Assembly: GCF_026341855.1 (NCBI RefSeq)
Contig: NZ_JAPENW010000001.1
Span: forward strand, 2,108,001-2,172,000
DNA: 64,000 nucleotides
Direction: 5' to 3'
Source of the DNA: Streptomyces sp. NBC_00568
Lineage (GTDB): Bacteria; Actinomycetota; Actinomycetes; Streptomycetales; Streptomycetaceae
Positions within the stretch are counted from its first letter, which is position 1; each line of letters starts with the position of its first letter. Shown piece after piece: positions 7,571 to 17,110 of the stretch. The notes beneath the pieces were generated by a model that saw only the letters and a program-made list of their open reading frames with translations, did no database searches and was not told the DNA's origin. A program made the position numbers and the translations under genes.

Positions 7571-9994
7571 TCAGCTGACCGCGTCGGCGTCCACCTCGCC
7601 CTCCGCCAGCTCCACGTCGTACACGAGCGGTTCGTCCGTGACGATCACGTGCCGGGCCCGCGCCCCGTACGAACGGGCCGTCGCCGACAGCAGATACGTC
7701 CCCGGAGCCGGGACCGAGACGATGTACGAACCGTCGGCCAGCGAGGTCACACGGTCCAGTTGACGGCCGCCCTTGGACAGCAGCGTGAGGACGGCTCCGT
7801 CGACGGGCACGCCCTCCGCGTCGCGGACGAAGCCGTGGACGGCCGACGCGCCGCCCTCGGCGGGAACGGCGCCCTCGGACGGCGCCTCGGCCGGCTCCAC
7901 CGCGAGGTGCGGCAGCCGCTTCTCCAGGCCCGCCGGCAACCACCAGTTGGAGTTGCCCAGCAGGTGCATCGCGGCCGGCACCAGGGCCGTACGGAGGATG
8001 AAGGCGTCCAGGGCCACCGCGGCCGCGAGGCCGACGCCCGCCATCGCCGCTCCCGAGTCGCCGCTCAGGACGAAGGCGAGGAAGACGCACACCATGATCA
8101 GGGCGGCGGAGTTGATGACCCGGCCGGTCTCGGCCAGTCCGACCCGCACCGCGCGGGCGTTGTCCTTCGTGTGCACCCATTCCTCGTGCATGCGGCTCAC
8201 CAGGAACACCTGGTAGTCCATGGAGAGGCCGAACAGGAGCGACAGCATGATGACGGGCAGGAAGGCGTTGATCGGGCCCTCCTTGCCCAGGCCGAGCAAC
8301 TCCAGGCCCCAGCCCCACTGGAAGACGGCGACGAGGACGCCGAAGGACGCGGCGGCGGCGATCAGGTTCATCAGCGCGGCCGTCAGCGGGACCACCAGGG
8401 AGCGGAAGGCGATCAGCAGGAGCAGGAAGCCGAGCCCTATGATCGTGGCGACGAAGTACGGCAGCCGGTCACCGGTGATCGTGGCGAAGTCCTTCGACAC
8501 GGCGGTGACACCACCCACGTGGGCCTGCGCCCCCGCGTCCGGGATCACCCGGTCCCGCAGAGTGTCGATCAGCCGGTCGGTCTCCTCCGACTGCGGTGAC
8601 GTCGTCGGCACCACCTGGATCACCGTCACGCCGTGCGCGGGCGGCAGCGCGGCGGCCTGCGCGACTCCGGCGGTGCCGCCGATGCTCTTCACCAGGGCGT
8701 CCGTGTCGCCGCCGGTCACGACCACCTGCAAGGGGCCGTTGAAGCCGGGCCCGAATCCCTCGGCGAGCAGGTCGTACGCCTGACGGGTCGTCGTGGTGGC
8801 GTCGTCGTTGCCCTGGTCGGTGGCGCCGAGACGCAGCGACAGGACCGGGATCGCGAGGATCGCCATCACGGCCAGGGCGATGGCCGCGATCGTACGGGGG
8901 CGGCGCTGCACACTCGTCGACCAGCGCGCCGCGGCACCGCTCGCCCGCTCCGGCTCGGGCCCCCGCGCCGCCAGGGTGCGCCGCTGGCGGCGGCTCAGCA
9001 CCCGGGTGCCGAGAAGGCCGAGGAGCGCCGGCAGCAGGGTGGTGGCCGCGAGCACGCTGAACACGACGGTGAGGGAGGTGCCGATGACCACGCCGTCCAG
9101 GAAGCGGAGGTTCGTCACGAGCATGCCCGCGAGCGCGATGCACACCGTGCCGCCCGCGAACAGCACCGCCCTGCCCGACGTGTTGAGGGCGACGACGGCC
9201 GACTCCTCGGGCGCCAAGCCGCGCAGGATGCCGCGCCGGTGCCGGGTGACGATGAACAACGCGTAGTCGATGCCGACGCCGAGGCCGATCAGGGTGGCCA
9301 GCAGCGGGGCCAGGTCCGGGATGTCCGTGGCGTGGCTGAGCAGCTGCGTGGAGAACAGCCCCGTACCCACGCCGAAGATCGCGATGCCGATCGGCAGCAG
9401 CATGGCGAAGAGCGAGCCGAAGGCGAGGAAGAGGACGACGGCCGCGGCCAGGATGCCGACCATCTCGGCGAGCCCGGTGGGCGGTTCCTGGACACGCTGG
9501 ATCGCCTGGCCGCCCAACTCGACCTGGAGTCCACCGCGTTCGGCGTCCCGCGCGAGGTCGACGACGTCCTGCACCAGCTCCTTGGGCACGGCGTTCGCCT
9601 GTTCGGCGAAGGTGATCTGCGCGTACGCGATCGTGCCGTCACGGCTGATCTGCGCGGCGCCCCCCTTCCCCTCGTACGGACCCGCGACCTGGCCCACGCC
9701 CTTCATACCGGCGATCTCGTCCAGCACGGGCTGGATCCGGGAACGCACGGACGCGTCCCTGACCGTGCCCTCGTCGACCTTCCAGACCACCGTGTCGGTG
9801 TCCCCCGCGCTGTTCGGGAAGGCCTTCTCCATCTGGTCGTACGCGCGCTTGGAGTCCGTGTTCGGGAGGGAGAAGACGTTCGCGTAGTCCGTGCCCGCGG
9901 TGGTCGCCGCGAAGCCCAGACCGAACAGTGCGCCCACCCACAGCAACAGGACCACCAGCCGGTGCCGATAGCACCACCGTGCCAATACCGCCAC
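7571..9994 (-). CDS. MMPL/RND-type transporter with a C-terminal beta-sandwich domain
   Basis: About 807 residues. A TTG at 10000 is possible, but AAGGAG lies only 2 nt from it and 8 nt from the GTG at 9994, so the GTG is preferred. Layout: one N-terminal membrane helix, a periplasmic-type loop, five helices with the GIDYALFIVTRHR motif, then a second copy with FGLSMDYQVFLVSRMHEEW. This is the two-fold symmetric MMPL fold that exports lipids or drugs using the proton gradient. The last ~90 residues (VHGFVRDAEGVPVDGAVLTLL onward) form a carboxypeptidase-regulatory-like sandwich, not part of the standard core. Substrate unknown. It is divergent from the two-component system. Confidence 0.92.
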   Translation of the reverse strand: MAVLARWCYRHRLVVLLLWVGALFGLGFAATTAGTDYANVFSLPNTDSKRAYDQMEKAFPNSAGDTDTVVWKVDEGTVRDASVRSRIQPVLDEIAGMKGVGQVAGPYEGKGGAAQISRDGTIAYAQITFAEQANAVPKELVQDVVDLARDAERGGLQVELGGQAIQRVQEPPTGLAEMVGILAAAVVLFLAFGSLFAMLLPIGIAIFGVGTGLFSTQLLSHATDIPDLAPLLATLIGLGVGIDYALFIVTRHRRGILRGLAPEESAVVALNTSGRAVLFAGGTVCIALAGMLVTNLRFLDGVVIGTSLTVVFSVLAATTLLPALLGLLGTRVLSRRQRRTLAARGPEPERASGAAARWSTSVQRRPRTIAAIALAVMAILAIPVLSLRLGATDQGNDDATTTTRQAYDLLAEGFGPGFNGPLQVVVTGGDTDALVKSIGGTAGVAQAAALPPAHGVTVIQVVPTTSPQSEETDRLIDTLRDRVIPDAGAQAHVGGVTAVSKDFATITGDRLPYFVATIIGLGFLLLLIAFRSLVVPLTAALMNLIAAAASFGVLVAVFQWGWGLELLGLGKEGPINAFLPVIMLSLLFGLSMDYQVFLVSRMHEEWVHTKDNARAVRVGLAETGRVINSAALIMVCVFLAFVLSGDSGAAMAGVGLAAAVALDAFILRTALVPAAMHLLGNSNWWLPAGLEKRLPHLAVEPAEAPSEGAVPAEGGASAVHGFVRDAEGVPVDGAVLTLLSKGGRQLDRVTSLADGSYIVSVPAPGTYLLSATARSYGARARHVIVTDEPLVYDVELAEGEVDADAVS

Positions 9995-10149
9995 GTTCAA
10001 CGCTCCTTAGTCGGGTCGGTCGGTCCCCCAGGTCCTGGCACCAGGATTGGCGGCGGCGCGCGTGCGGGGACACGACCCGCCCATGACTCTCAAGGAACTC
10101 CAAGGCGCGAACCGACCCCGCTGCCGGTGGCCCCGCCGATACTGGGGGC

Positions 10150-10839
10150 ATGACCGCTCACGAGGGAGCCACCGTCCTCGTCGTCGAGGACGAGCCGAGC
10201 ATCGCGGACGTCCTGACCATCGCGCTGCGCTACCACCGCTTCGAGGTGATGGCCGCGGGCACCGTCCGTGAGGCGCTCGCGCTCGCCGAGCGCACCCGTC
10301 CCGACGCCGCACTGCTCGACGTGATGCTCCCGGACGGCGACGGCCGGGCTCTCGGCCGTGAACTGCGCCTGCGGCAGCCCGAGTTGGCCGTCGTCTTCTT
10401 GACCGCGCGGGACGCGCCCGCCGAGATCGTCGGAGCGCTCGGCTTCGGCGACGACTACATCACCAAGCCGTTCAACATCGACGAGGTCGTCGCCCGGATC
10501 ACCGCCGTCCTGCGCCGTACGCGGCCCGACGACGTCCTGCCGCAGCGCCCGCCCCTGCGCTACGGCGATCTGGAGCTGGACGAGACGACGTACAGCGTCC
10601 ACCGCGCGGGCACCACGGTCGAGCTCACCCCCACCGAGTACGCCCTGCTGCGCTTCCTCGTCCGCAACGGCGGGCGGATCGTCCCCAAGGAGCAACTCCT
10701 GCGCCACGTATGGCAGTACGAGCACTCGGCCGAGTCGACCGTGGTGGAGACGTACATCAGCTACCTGCGGCGCAAGCTCGAACCGCTGGGGCCGCCGGTG
10801 ATCCAGACCCGCCGGGGCGTCGGATACGGACTCGCGTGA
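10150..10839 (+). CDS. OmpR-family response regulator
   Basis: 229 residues. The receiver domain (residues 1-125) has the acidic pair in VVEDEP, the phospho-acceptor Asp57 in ALLDVMLPDGDG, the switch Thr in VFLTARD and the Lys in DDYITKPFN. The winged-helix output domain follows (TPTEYALLRFLVRNGGRIVPKEQLLRHVW, ending TRRGVGYGLA). It would bind DNA once phosphorylated by the adjacent kinase. The stop overlaps the kinase GTG by four bases. Divergence from the MMPL exporter suggests that gene as a possible target (inference). Confidence 0.96.
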   Translation: MTAHEGATVLVVEDEPSIADVLTIALRYHRFEVMAAGTVREALALAERTRPDAALLDVMLPDGDGRALGRELRLRQPELAVVFLTARDAPAEIVGALGFGDDYITKPFNIDEVVARITAVLRRTRPDDVLPQRPPLRYGDLELDETTYSVHRAGTTVELTPTEYALLRFLVRNGGRIVPKEQLLRHVWQYEHSAESTVVETYISYLRRKLEPLGPPVIQTRRGVGYGLA

Positions 10840-12290
10840 GTCTGCTCGTCCGGCCCGGATTCCGCTTCCCGCGCTGCAAGCACGGCGTCCACTCGCTGCG
10901 CGGCCAGCTGACCCTGGCGAACGTGGGACTCCTGGCCCTGGGCATCGTGGTGGCGACCGCCGTGAGCCTGATGGGCATGCGGCACTACCTGCTCGACCAG
11001 GTGGACGCGCAGCTCGCCAAGACCCGTGAGTCGCTGGGTGTTTCACAGCTCACCATGAGCCAGATCGACTCACTGAGCGCCCTCGCGTTCGTACGGGACC
11101 GGATCGGGCCCGCGGTGGACGAGTCACCGAAACCGGACTCGCTCTTCGTGGCCGTCGACCGGCGGGGCGAGGCGATCGAGGTGGCCGGCTTCGAACCCAC
11201 CGCCACACAGCGCGCGTTCGCGGCCGCCGTCGACGACCCGGGCGCGCTCGCCCGCGACAGCGAGCCGCGCGACATCACCGTGCGCGGCGCCGACTACCGG
11301 GCGACCGGGGGACGGCTCGCCGACGGGACGTACGTCCTGTTCGCCGCCTCGACCGACGGACTGCACAAGGGCATCGCGAAGGCGCTCAAGCTCGATCTGA
11401 CCGTGGGTACCGGGCTGTTGGCGCTGCTCGCGTGCCTGACGATGTTCAGCGTGCGCCGCCGGATGCGCCCGCTGGAGGCCATGGTGGAGACCTCGTCGGC
11501 GATCGCCGAAGGGGATCTGACCCGGCGCGTGCCCTCCAGCCATCATCCGACCCAGGAGGTCGAACAGCTGCGGCTCGCGCTCAACTCCATGCTGCACCAG
11601 GTCGAGTCGGCCTACCGGACGCGAGAACACAGCGCGGCCCAGCTGCGCCGGTTCGTCGGGGACGCCTCGCACGAGCTGCGCACACCGCTGGCGGCGATAC
11701 GCGGCTACCTCCAGCTGTACGAGAAGGGGATGCTGACCGACCCCGTCGAGCGCAGGCGGGCCTGGGACCGGATGAACGGGGAGGCCGACCGTATGGGCCG
11801 GCTCGTCGACGAGCTGCTCACCCTGGCCCGCCTCGACCAGCGGCCCGAACTGCGCTTCAGGAACGTCGACCTGAGCCGGCTCGTGCGGGACGCGGCCGCG
11901 GACCTGCGCGCCCAGCAGCCGGGCCGCCCGGTGACCGTGGGCGCGGACGGCACGCTGCTCGTGCAGGCCGACGAGTCGGGGCTGCGGCAGGTGCTGGGCA
12001 ATCTCGTGGGCAACGTACGCACCCACACGCCCGACGACGTGCCGGTACGGCTCGGGCTCGAGCGCGCGGACGGTGCCGTACGGCTGTGTGTCGCGGACAA
12101 GGGTCCCGGGCTCCCGGAAGAGGACGCGGCGCGCGTCTTCGACCGCTTCTTCCGGGCCGGCGGCGGCGCGGGCAGCGGACTCGGCATGGCGATCGTGCAG
12201 GGAGTGGTGCGTGCCCACGGGGGCACGGTCACGGTACGAACGGCGCCCGGCGAGGGCCTGTCGGTGACGGTGACACTGCCGGTGCGATGA
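10836..12290 (+). CDS. Membrane sensor histidine kinase
   Basis: 484 residues from a GTG whose last two bases open the TGA of the regulator gene (GTGA). Two membrane segments (about residues 28-50 and 185-207) flank an extracytoplasmic sensor domain of ~130 residues. A HAMP linker follows, then the HisKA motif DASHELRTPLAAIRGYL with the phosphorylated histidine near residue 279, and the ATPase domain with N, G1 (VADKGPGLP), F (FDRFFRAG) and G2 (GSGLGMAI) boxes. The N box reads NLVGNVRTHTP, with Val where Ala is usual. The signal is unknown. The 3' end of the gene is partly duplicated downstream. Confidence 0.95.
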   Translation: MSLLVRPGFRFPRCKHGVHSLRGQLTLANVGLLALGIVVATAVSLMGMRHYLLDQVDAQLAKTRESLGVSQLTMSQIDSLSALAFVRDRIGPAVDESPKPDSLFVAVDRRGEAIEVAGFEPTATQRAFAAAVDDPGALARDSEPRDITVRGADYRATGGRLADGTYVLFAASTDGLHKGIAKALKLDLTVGTGLLALLACLTMFSVRRRMRPLEAMVETSSAIAEGDLTRRVPSSHHPTQEVEQLRLALNSMLHQVESAYRTREHSAAQLRRFVGDASHELRTPLAAIRGYLQLYEKGMLTDPVERRRAWDRMNGEADRMGRLVDELLTLARLDQRPELRFRNVDLSRLVRDAAADLRAQQPGRPVTVGADGTLLVQADESGLRQVLGNLVGNVRTHTPDDVPVRLGLERADGAVRLCVADKGPGLPEEDAARVFDRFFRAGGGAGSGLGMAIVQGVVRAHGGTVTVRTAPGEGLSVTVTLPVR

Positions 12291-12786
12291 CGCGGCGGAC
12301 GCCGGTGCGGTGAGGCGGCGGACACCGGTGGAGTGACGCGGCGGACGCCGGTGCGGTGAGGCGGCGGACGCCGGTGGAGTGACGCGGCGGACGCCGGTGC
12401 GGACGGCGCCCGGCGAGGGCCTGGCGGAGACGGTGACACTGCCGGTGCGGTGACGCGGCGGACGCCGGGGGGTGACGGTGACACTGCCAATGGGGTGAGG
12501 CGGCGGACGCCGGTGAGGGGACGCGGGGGACGCCGGTGGGGGACGGCGGCGTCTCGGGGCCGGTGGTACCGCCGAGCCTGCCGTGCGGGCCGGGACGGCC
12601 TCGCTCGCACCGCTGTGACCTGCTGGAACGGACTTTGTGACCTGCTGGAACGGACTTGGGGAGAAGCTGACCGAGCCGGTTGAACACGGGCCGCCGTGGC
12701 GCCGTACACCACGATGAGGGCGGAATCGGTCTCCTCCGGTCGGACCGCCACGCCACCACCGCGCTTCGCACGGAAGGACCGCCGGG
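12291..12786 (+). repeat. Gene-free region of degenerate repeats after the kinase gene
   Basis: About 250 bases from 12287 are made of imperfect copies of GACGCGGCGGACGCCGGTG with small variations. Bases 12403-12460 are a near copy of the kinase 3' end and stop (12240-12297), 163 bp apart with three mismatches in ~58 bases. A further fragment containing GTGACGGTGACACTGCC lies near 12472. From 12600 the sequence becomes ordinary; CTGCTGGAACGGACTT occurs twice (near 12620 and 12642). I see no convincing gene. The last ~100 bases should hold the promoter of the next gene. Confidence 0.8.
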
Positions 12787-15108
12787 TTGTCGTTCAACAC
12801 GAGCTCTCGACAGCTGCCGAACACGGACGGGGCACCACCGCGCGACGAGCAGGCGCCGGAGCCGCTCGCGGACGCCGACGCGGCCACGGCGGAGAGCGCC
12901 GCCGCCTCGGGCGAGGGGGAGGCGGCGGCCGACCCCGAGATACCCCCGTCCGGCGCCACGGCCCCGGCCACGCCGACCGACGGAACCCTCTCGCTCCCGG
13001 CCGAGGACGACCCGGCCGGAACCCCACCGGAAGCAGCCTCCACCGGCCCGAGGACGCCCTCCGGGACCGGCGCCGACACCACCTCGGCCGAGACCGGAAG
13101 CCCGGCCCGGATTCCGGCGGAAGCCGTCTCCGCCGAACCGGAAACCCTCACCGAAACCGGCACCGGCACCGGCTCCGGCACCACCCTGACCGAGGCCGAG
13201 GACCAGGCCGGGGCACCCGCCGAAGCGGCCCCGGTGGAGGCGGCCTCCACCGCGACGGACACTCCCGCCGGGGCTTCCACCGAAGCGGCCGAGGCCGAGG
13301 AGCCCGTCGAGGTCGGCGCGGGCACGGACGGTGCCTCGGGCCGGCCCGAAGGCTCCGCGGAGGATGGCACCGGCGCCCCCGACGCGGCCGCCGGGGACCG
13401 GGACGGGGACGGGGACGGGGAGGAGCCTCCGGCAGGAGCGACGCCCGTGCGCGGGCGGTGGCGCGGGTGGCGGGGCCGGCATCCCACCGCCGCCCGCATC
13501 CTCGCGTCGGCCACGACCGTCCTCGCCGCCGCGCTCGTCCTGTTCGCGCTGCTCATGCCCAGCCAGTCGGACCGGTTCCGGCCCGCCGAGTTCCTGCGTC
13601 TCCCGGTGGAGGCGATCTTCGGCGCCGCCCTGCTGATCGTCCTGCCCCGCAGGCCGCGCACGGTCGTAGCGGCGCTCTCCGGGTTCGGCCTGGGCGTCCT
13701 GACCGTCCTGAACTGCCTCGACGTCGGCTTCCACGAATACCTCGGGCGGGGCTTCAACGTCGTCCTCGACTGGTCGCTCCTCAGCGATGCGCAGGCCTAC
13801 CTCCAGGACACGTTCGGCAAGGGCGGCGCGCTCGGCATCGCGGTCCTGGCGGTGGCGCTCGTGATCGCCGTACTGGCCCTCATGACGGCGTCGGTCGTCC
13901 GGCTGGGCAACCTGGTGGCCCGGAACTCCGCGACGGCGACGCGCACGACGCTCGTGCTGGCCGTCGCCTGGGTCGTCTGCGCGTCGATGGGCGTGCAGTT
14001 CACCGGGGTGCCCATCGCCGCCGAGCACACCGCGCTGGTCGTCCAGGACCGGGCGAAGCGGGTGCGCAACACGCTGCGGGACGAGGCGGAGTTCGGCAGG
14101 ATCGCGAAGAAGGACACCTTCGCGAACACGCCGCCCAGCCAGTTGCTCACCGATCTGCGCGGCAAGGACATGATGATCACGTTCATCGAGAGCTACGGCC
14201 GCAGCGCCATCGAGGACCCGGTCATGGCACCGGGCGTCGACGCGACGCTCACCTCGGAGAACGACAAGCTGACCCGGGCCGGCTTCGCGGCGAGGAGCGG
14301 CTGGCTCACCTCGGCGACGTACGGCGGCAGCAGCTGGCTCGGCCACTCGACGTTCCTGTCGGGCCTGTGGGTCAGCAACCAGCAGCGCTATCGCACCGTG
14401 ACCGCGGGCGATCATCTGACCCTGCCCGGCGCTTTCAAGAAGACGGGCGACTGGGACACCGTGGGCATCATGCCGGGCATCCAGAAGGCCTGGCCCGAGC
14501 AGAAGTTCTACGGCATCGACAAGCTCTACGACTCCCGCGATCTCGGTTACCAGGGACCGAAGTTCAGCTGGTCGACCATGCCCGACCAGTACGCCCTGGC
14601 CGCGTTCGAGCGCCTGGAGCACGGCAGGAAGCACGACAAGCCGCTGATGTCGACGATCATCCTGACCTCCAGCCACCAGCCCTGGGCGCCGATCCCCGAG
14701 ACGGTCCCCCAGGACCAGGTCGGTGACGGCTCGGTCTACGACGCCATCGAGAAGGCGGGCAAGAGGCCCGGGGACATCATCACCAGCTCGCAGAAGTCGA
14801 AGGAGGAGTACGGCAAGTCGATCCAGTACTCGGTGACCAGCCTCATCGACTACCTGGTGCGCTACGGCGGCAAGGACACCGTGCTGATCTTCCTCGGCGA
14901 CCACCAGCCGATGGCCCGGGTCAGCGGCGACCACGCCAGCCGTGACGTGCCCGTCTCGATCGTCGCCAAGGACCCGAAGGTGCTGGACAGGATCGCCGAC
15001 TGGGGCTGGACGGACGGCCTCCGGCCCGAGCACGACGCCCCGGTGTGGAAGATGAGCGCGTTCCGCGACCGCTTCCTGACGGCGTACGGGTCCACACCCC
15101 ACCCGTAG
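12787..15108 (+). CDS. LTA synthase-like membrane sulfatase-fold protein
   Basis: 773 residues from a TTG at 12787 preceded by GGAAGGA; an alternative start cannot be excluded. Residues 1-225 are a low-complexity acidic Pro/Ala/Thr/Glu region. About five membrane segments follow (around residues 235-420), then an alkaline-phosphatase/sulfatase-type extracellular domain: MITFIESYGRSAIEDPV (metal-binding Glu), TYGGSSWLGHSTFLSG (candidate nucleophile region), FLGDHQPMARVSGDH (metal ligands). That is the LtaS layout, which transfers glycerol-phosphate or a similar group to a lipid carrier. Streptomyces teichoic polymers vary, so the exact product is not assigned. It lies downstream of the two-component system and may answer to it. 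Confidence 0.85.
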   Translation: MSFNTSSRQLPNTDGAPPRDEQAPEPLADADAATAESAAASGEGEAAADPEIPPSGATAPATPTDGTLSLPAEDDPAGTPPEAASTGPRTPSGTGADTTSAETGSPARIPAEAVSAEPETLTETGTGTGSGTTLTEAEDQAGAPAEAAPVEAASTATDTPAGASTEAAEAEEPVEVGAGTDGASGRPEGSAEDGTGAPDAAAGDRDGDGDGEEPPAGATPVRGRWRGWRGRHPTAARILASATTVLAAALVLFALLMPSQSDRFRPAEFLRLPVEAIFGAALLIVLPRRPRTVVAALSGFGLGVLTVLNCLDVGFHEYLGRGFNVVLDWSLLSDAQAYLQDTFGKGGALGIAVLAVALVIAVLALMTASVVRLGNLVARNSATATRTTLVLAVAWVVCASMGVQFTGVPIAAEHTALVVQDRAKRVRNTLRDEAEFGRIAKKDTFANTPPSQLLTDLRGKDMMITFIESYGRSAIEDPVMAPGVDATLTSENDKLTRAGFAARSGWLTSATYGGSSWLGHSTFLSGLWVSNQQRYRTVTAGDHLTLPGAFKKTGDWDTVGIMPGIQKAWPEQKFYGIDKLYDSRDLGYQGPKFSWSTMPDQYALAAFERLEHGRKHDKPLMSTIILTSSHQPWAPIPETVPQDQVGDGSVYDAIEKAGKRPGDIITSSQKSKEEYGKSIQYSVTSLIDYLVRYGGKDTVLIFLGDHQPMARVSGDHASRDVPVSIVAKDPKVLDRIADWGWTDGLRPEHDAPVWKMSAFRDRFLTAYGSTPHP

Positions 15109-15124
15109 GACACCACCGGCTCGC

Positions 15125-15168
15125 CCGCGGGCGGCGGTCACGGCGCGAGCCGTCGTCGCCGCCCGCGG
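15125..15168. terminator. Bidirectional terminator
   Basis: A 12-bp stem, CCGCGGGCGGCG with CGCCGCCCGCGG, contains an inner ACGGC/GCCGT hairpin. It sits between the convergent sulfatase gene and the metallophosphoesterase gene. Confidence 0.75.
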
Positions 15169-15227
15169 TCCCGCACTCCCTCGAACCGCCCCGGGCGATG
15201 ACCGCCGACCCGTTTCGCGGAGGGCTC

Positions 15228-16739
15228 TCAGGCCTCTCGCGAGGCCAGCTCCACGACCGTGATGTCCGAGGGCGCGCCGACCCGGGTCGGCGGCCCCCAG
15301 GCCCCCGCACCCCGGGAGACGTACAACTGCGTGTCGCCGTAGCGCTCCAGACCCGCGACCGTCGGGTTGGCGGCGGCCGCGATGAGGTTCCCCGGCCAGA
15401 GCTGCCCGCCATGGGTGTGTCCGGACAACTGGAGGTCGACTCCATGGCGTACCGCATCATGAATCTGCACCGGCTGATGTGCGAGCAGCACACAGGCCCG
15501 CGTGGTGTCCCGGTCCCCGAGCGCCTTGCCGAAGTCGGGCCCCTGCCCCTCGCTCTCGCCCTGTACGTCGTTCACGCCGGCGAGGTCGAATCCGGCCAGC
15601 TCGGTCCGCGCGTTCTCCAGGGGGTGGATCCCCAGCTCCCGCACCTCCCGGACCCACTGCTCGGCTCCGGAGAAGTACTCGTGGTTCCCGGTGACGAAGT
15701 AGGCCCCGTGCCGGGCCCGCAGCCCGGCGAGAGGGGCGGCCGCCGGTCCGAGATCCTTCACGCTGCCGTCGACGAGGTCACCGACTACGGCGATCAGATC
15801 GGGCTGTGTGGAGTTGATGGTGTCGACGACCTTCTGAGCGAACCCGCGCCCGAGCACCGGCCCCAGATGGATGTCGCTCACGACGGCGATCCGGAAGCCG
15901 TGGGCGGACCGGGGCAGTTTGGCGAGCGGCACGGTGACCCGCTTCACCGACGGCCCGCGCAGTACGCCGTACGTCCCGTATCCCACGGTCCCCACCGCTA
16001 CGGCCGCGGCGGCACCACCCACGACACGGGAGACGAACAGGCGACGCGACGGCAGGCGGACCGCCTCCGTCGGCTCGGTCACCTCGGTCGGCTCGGTGGG
16101 ACCGGTCGGCTCGGTGGGACCGGTCGGCTCGATGGGACCGGTCGGTTCCGCCGGCCCCTCCGGGCCCACATGCCCGATGGGTCCTGGCTCTACCGCGGAT
16201 TCCGGCCGTTCCGCCGATTCCGGCTGTCCCGGCTGTTCCGCCGGCCGCGTCGAAGACGACCTGCCGGAGGGTCCGGTCGTCGCGGTCCGTGCCCCGGCCC
16301 CGCCGTCGCCGCTCATCGTCGCCGCCGCGCCGGACCGGGCACGTACGCTCTCGCGCGGACCCGCCTCCCCGACCGCGGCGGGGGACGCCGCCCCGTCGGT
16401 CTCCTGGCGTCCGCCCGCCCGGCGTTCCACGAGCCTGCGCAGAACCGGCCGTACGAACTCACCCGCCAGCAGCGCCAGCACGAGGTAGAGCAGCACCGCC
16501 ATCCACAGGAACCCGGGCCAGGCCAGCGTCCGCTGAAGCCAGAAGGGAGCCCCCGCGCGCTCGCTCGCGACGGCGCCGAACATCAGCAGCGGCCCGGCGG
16601 CGAAGACCACCGCCCCCACCCGGCGGAGCGCCCCGGGACCGGCCGTGGTGTCTCGCACCAGCCGTCTCCAGGCATACCAGTGCGACCCACCGAGCACGGC
16701 CAGGACGGCCACACCCACCAGCACGAACACGATGACCAT
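15228..16739 (-). CDS. Membrane-anchored metallophosphoesterase
   Basis: 503 residues from the ATG at 16739; the open frame runs to 16823, but this Met starts the first membrane helix and has a GGGGGA box upstream. Three helices (about residues 1-22, 40-60, 75-98) are followed by a long polar linker containing a Pro-Thr-Glu-Gly repeat (TEPTGPTEPTGPTEP), a fourth hydrophobic segment, and a calcineurin-like domain. The metal motifs are DIHLG, GDLVDG, GNHEYF and SGHTHGGQ. It would hydrolyse a phosphoester outside the membrane. The linker varies in repeat number in register with 18-21-bp DNA repeats near 16070-16150. Confidence 0.92.
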   Translation of the reverse strand: MVIVFVLVGVAVLAVLGGSHWYAWRRLVRDTTAGPGALRRVGAVVFAAGPLLMFGAVASERAGAPFWLQRTLAWPGFLWMAVLLYLVLALLAGEFVRPVLRRLVERRAGGRQETDGAASPAAVGEAGPRESVRARSGAAATMSGDGGAGARTATTGPSGRSSSTRPAEQPGQPESAERPESAVEPGPIGHVGPEGPAEPTGPIEPTGPTEPTGPTEPTEVTEPTEAVRLPSRRLFVSRVVGGAAAAVAVGTVGYGTYGVLRGPSVKRVTVPLAKLPRSAHGFRIAVVSDIHLGPVLGRGFAQKVVDTINSTQPDLIAVVGDLVDGSVKDLGPAAAPLAGLRARHGAYFVTGNHEYFSGAEQWVREVRELGIHPLENARTELAGFDLAGVNDVQGESEGQGPDFGKALGDRDTTRACVLLAHQPVQIHDAVRHGVDLQLSGHTHGGQLWPGNLIAAAANPTVAGLERYGDTQLYVSRGAGAWGPPTRVGAPSDITVVELASREA

Positions 16740-16755
16740 GACGCCGTATCCCCCG

Positions 16756-16998
16756 TTATGACGTCTGGCGCAATGCGCGTACGCCGCGCAACCCGATGAC
16801 CCCGACGACCGTCCCCAAGACAAAGGAAACGACGGCGAGCGTCAGATGAACCCAGAAGTACGCCGTCGGATCGCCCGCGTCGTCGAACGCGAGCCCACTG
16901 CCGTCCTTGTACAGGTTCTTTACGAAAGTGACCCAAATGACCCAACTCCACACCCCGAAGGCGAGCAGGAACCAGGACACGGGGCGGCTGAGCTTCAT
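16756..16998 (-). CDS. SCO4848 family membrane protein
   Basis: 80 residues with two membrane helices (VSWFLLAFGVWSWVIWVTFV and AYFWVHLTLAVVSFVLGTVVGVIGL) and a short polar loop containing KDGSGLAFDDAGDPTAYFW. It matches the small actinobacterial family named after SCO4848, function unknown. It is divergent from the DD-carboxypeptidase gene and lies 16 bases upstream of the metallophosphoesterase start, so those two are probably co-transcribed. Confidence 0.88.
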   Translation of the reverse strand: MKLSRPVSWFLLAFGVWSWVIWVTFVKNLYKDGSGLAFDDAGDPTAYFWVHLTLAVVSFVLGTVVGVIGLRGVRALRQTS

Positions 16999-17110
16999 GC
17001 GTTCAGTATCGCCGTCGCCGACGGGGATCCGGCGCCGGGGTGGAGAGGGCGAGGAGGCTTCCCCGAGAGGTGATGGGACTTACCGTCGCGAGCCCTGTAC
17101 TTTCTCGACC

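Noticed and set aside
12229..15141. Long minus-strand frames opposite the LTA-synthase-like gene
   Set aside because: They mirror a gene with clear sulfatase motifs and have no ribosome site or family.
16070..16150. GGTCGGCTCGGTGGGACC repeats as a regulatory array
   Set aside because: They are in frame in the metallophosphoesterase gene and encode the Thr-Glu-Pro linker.
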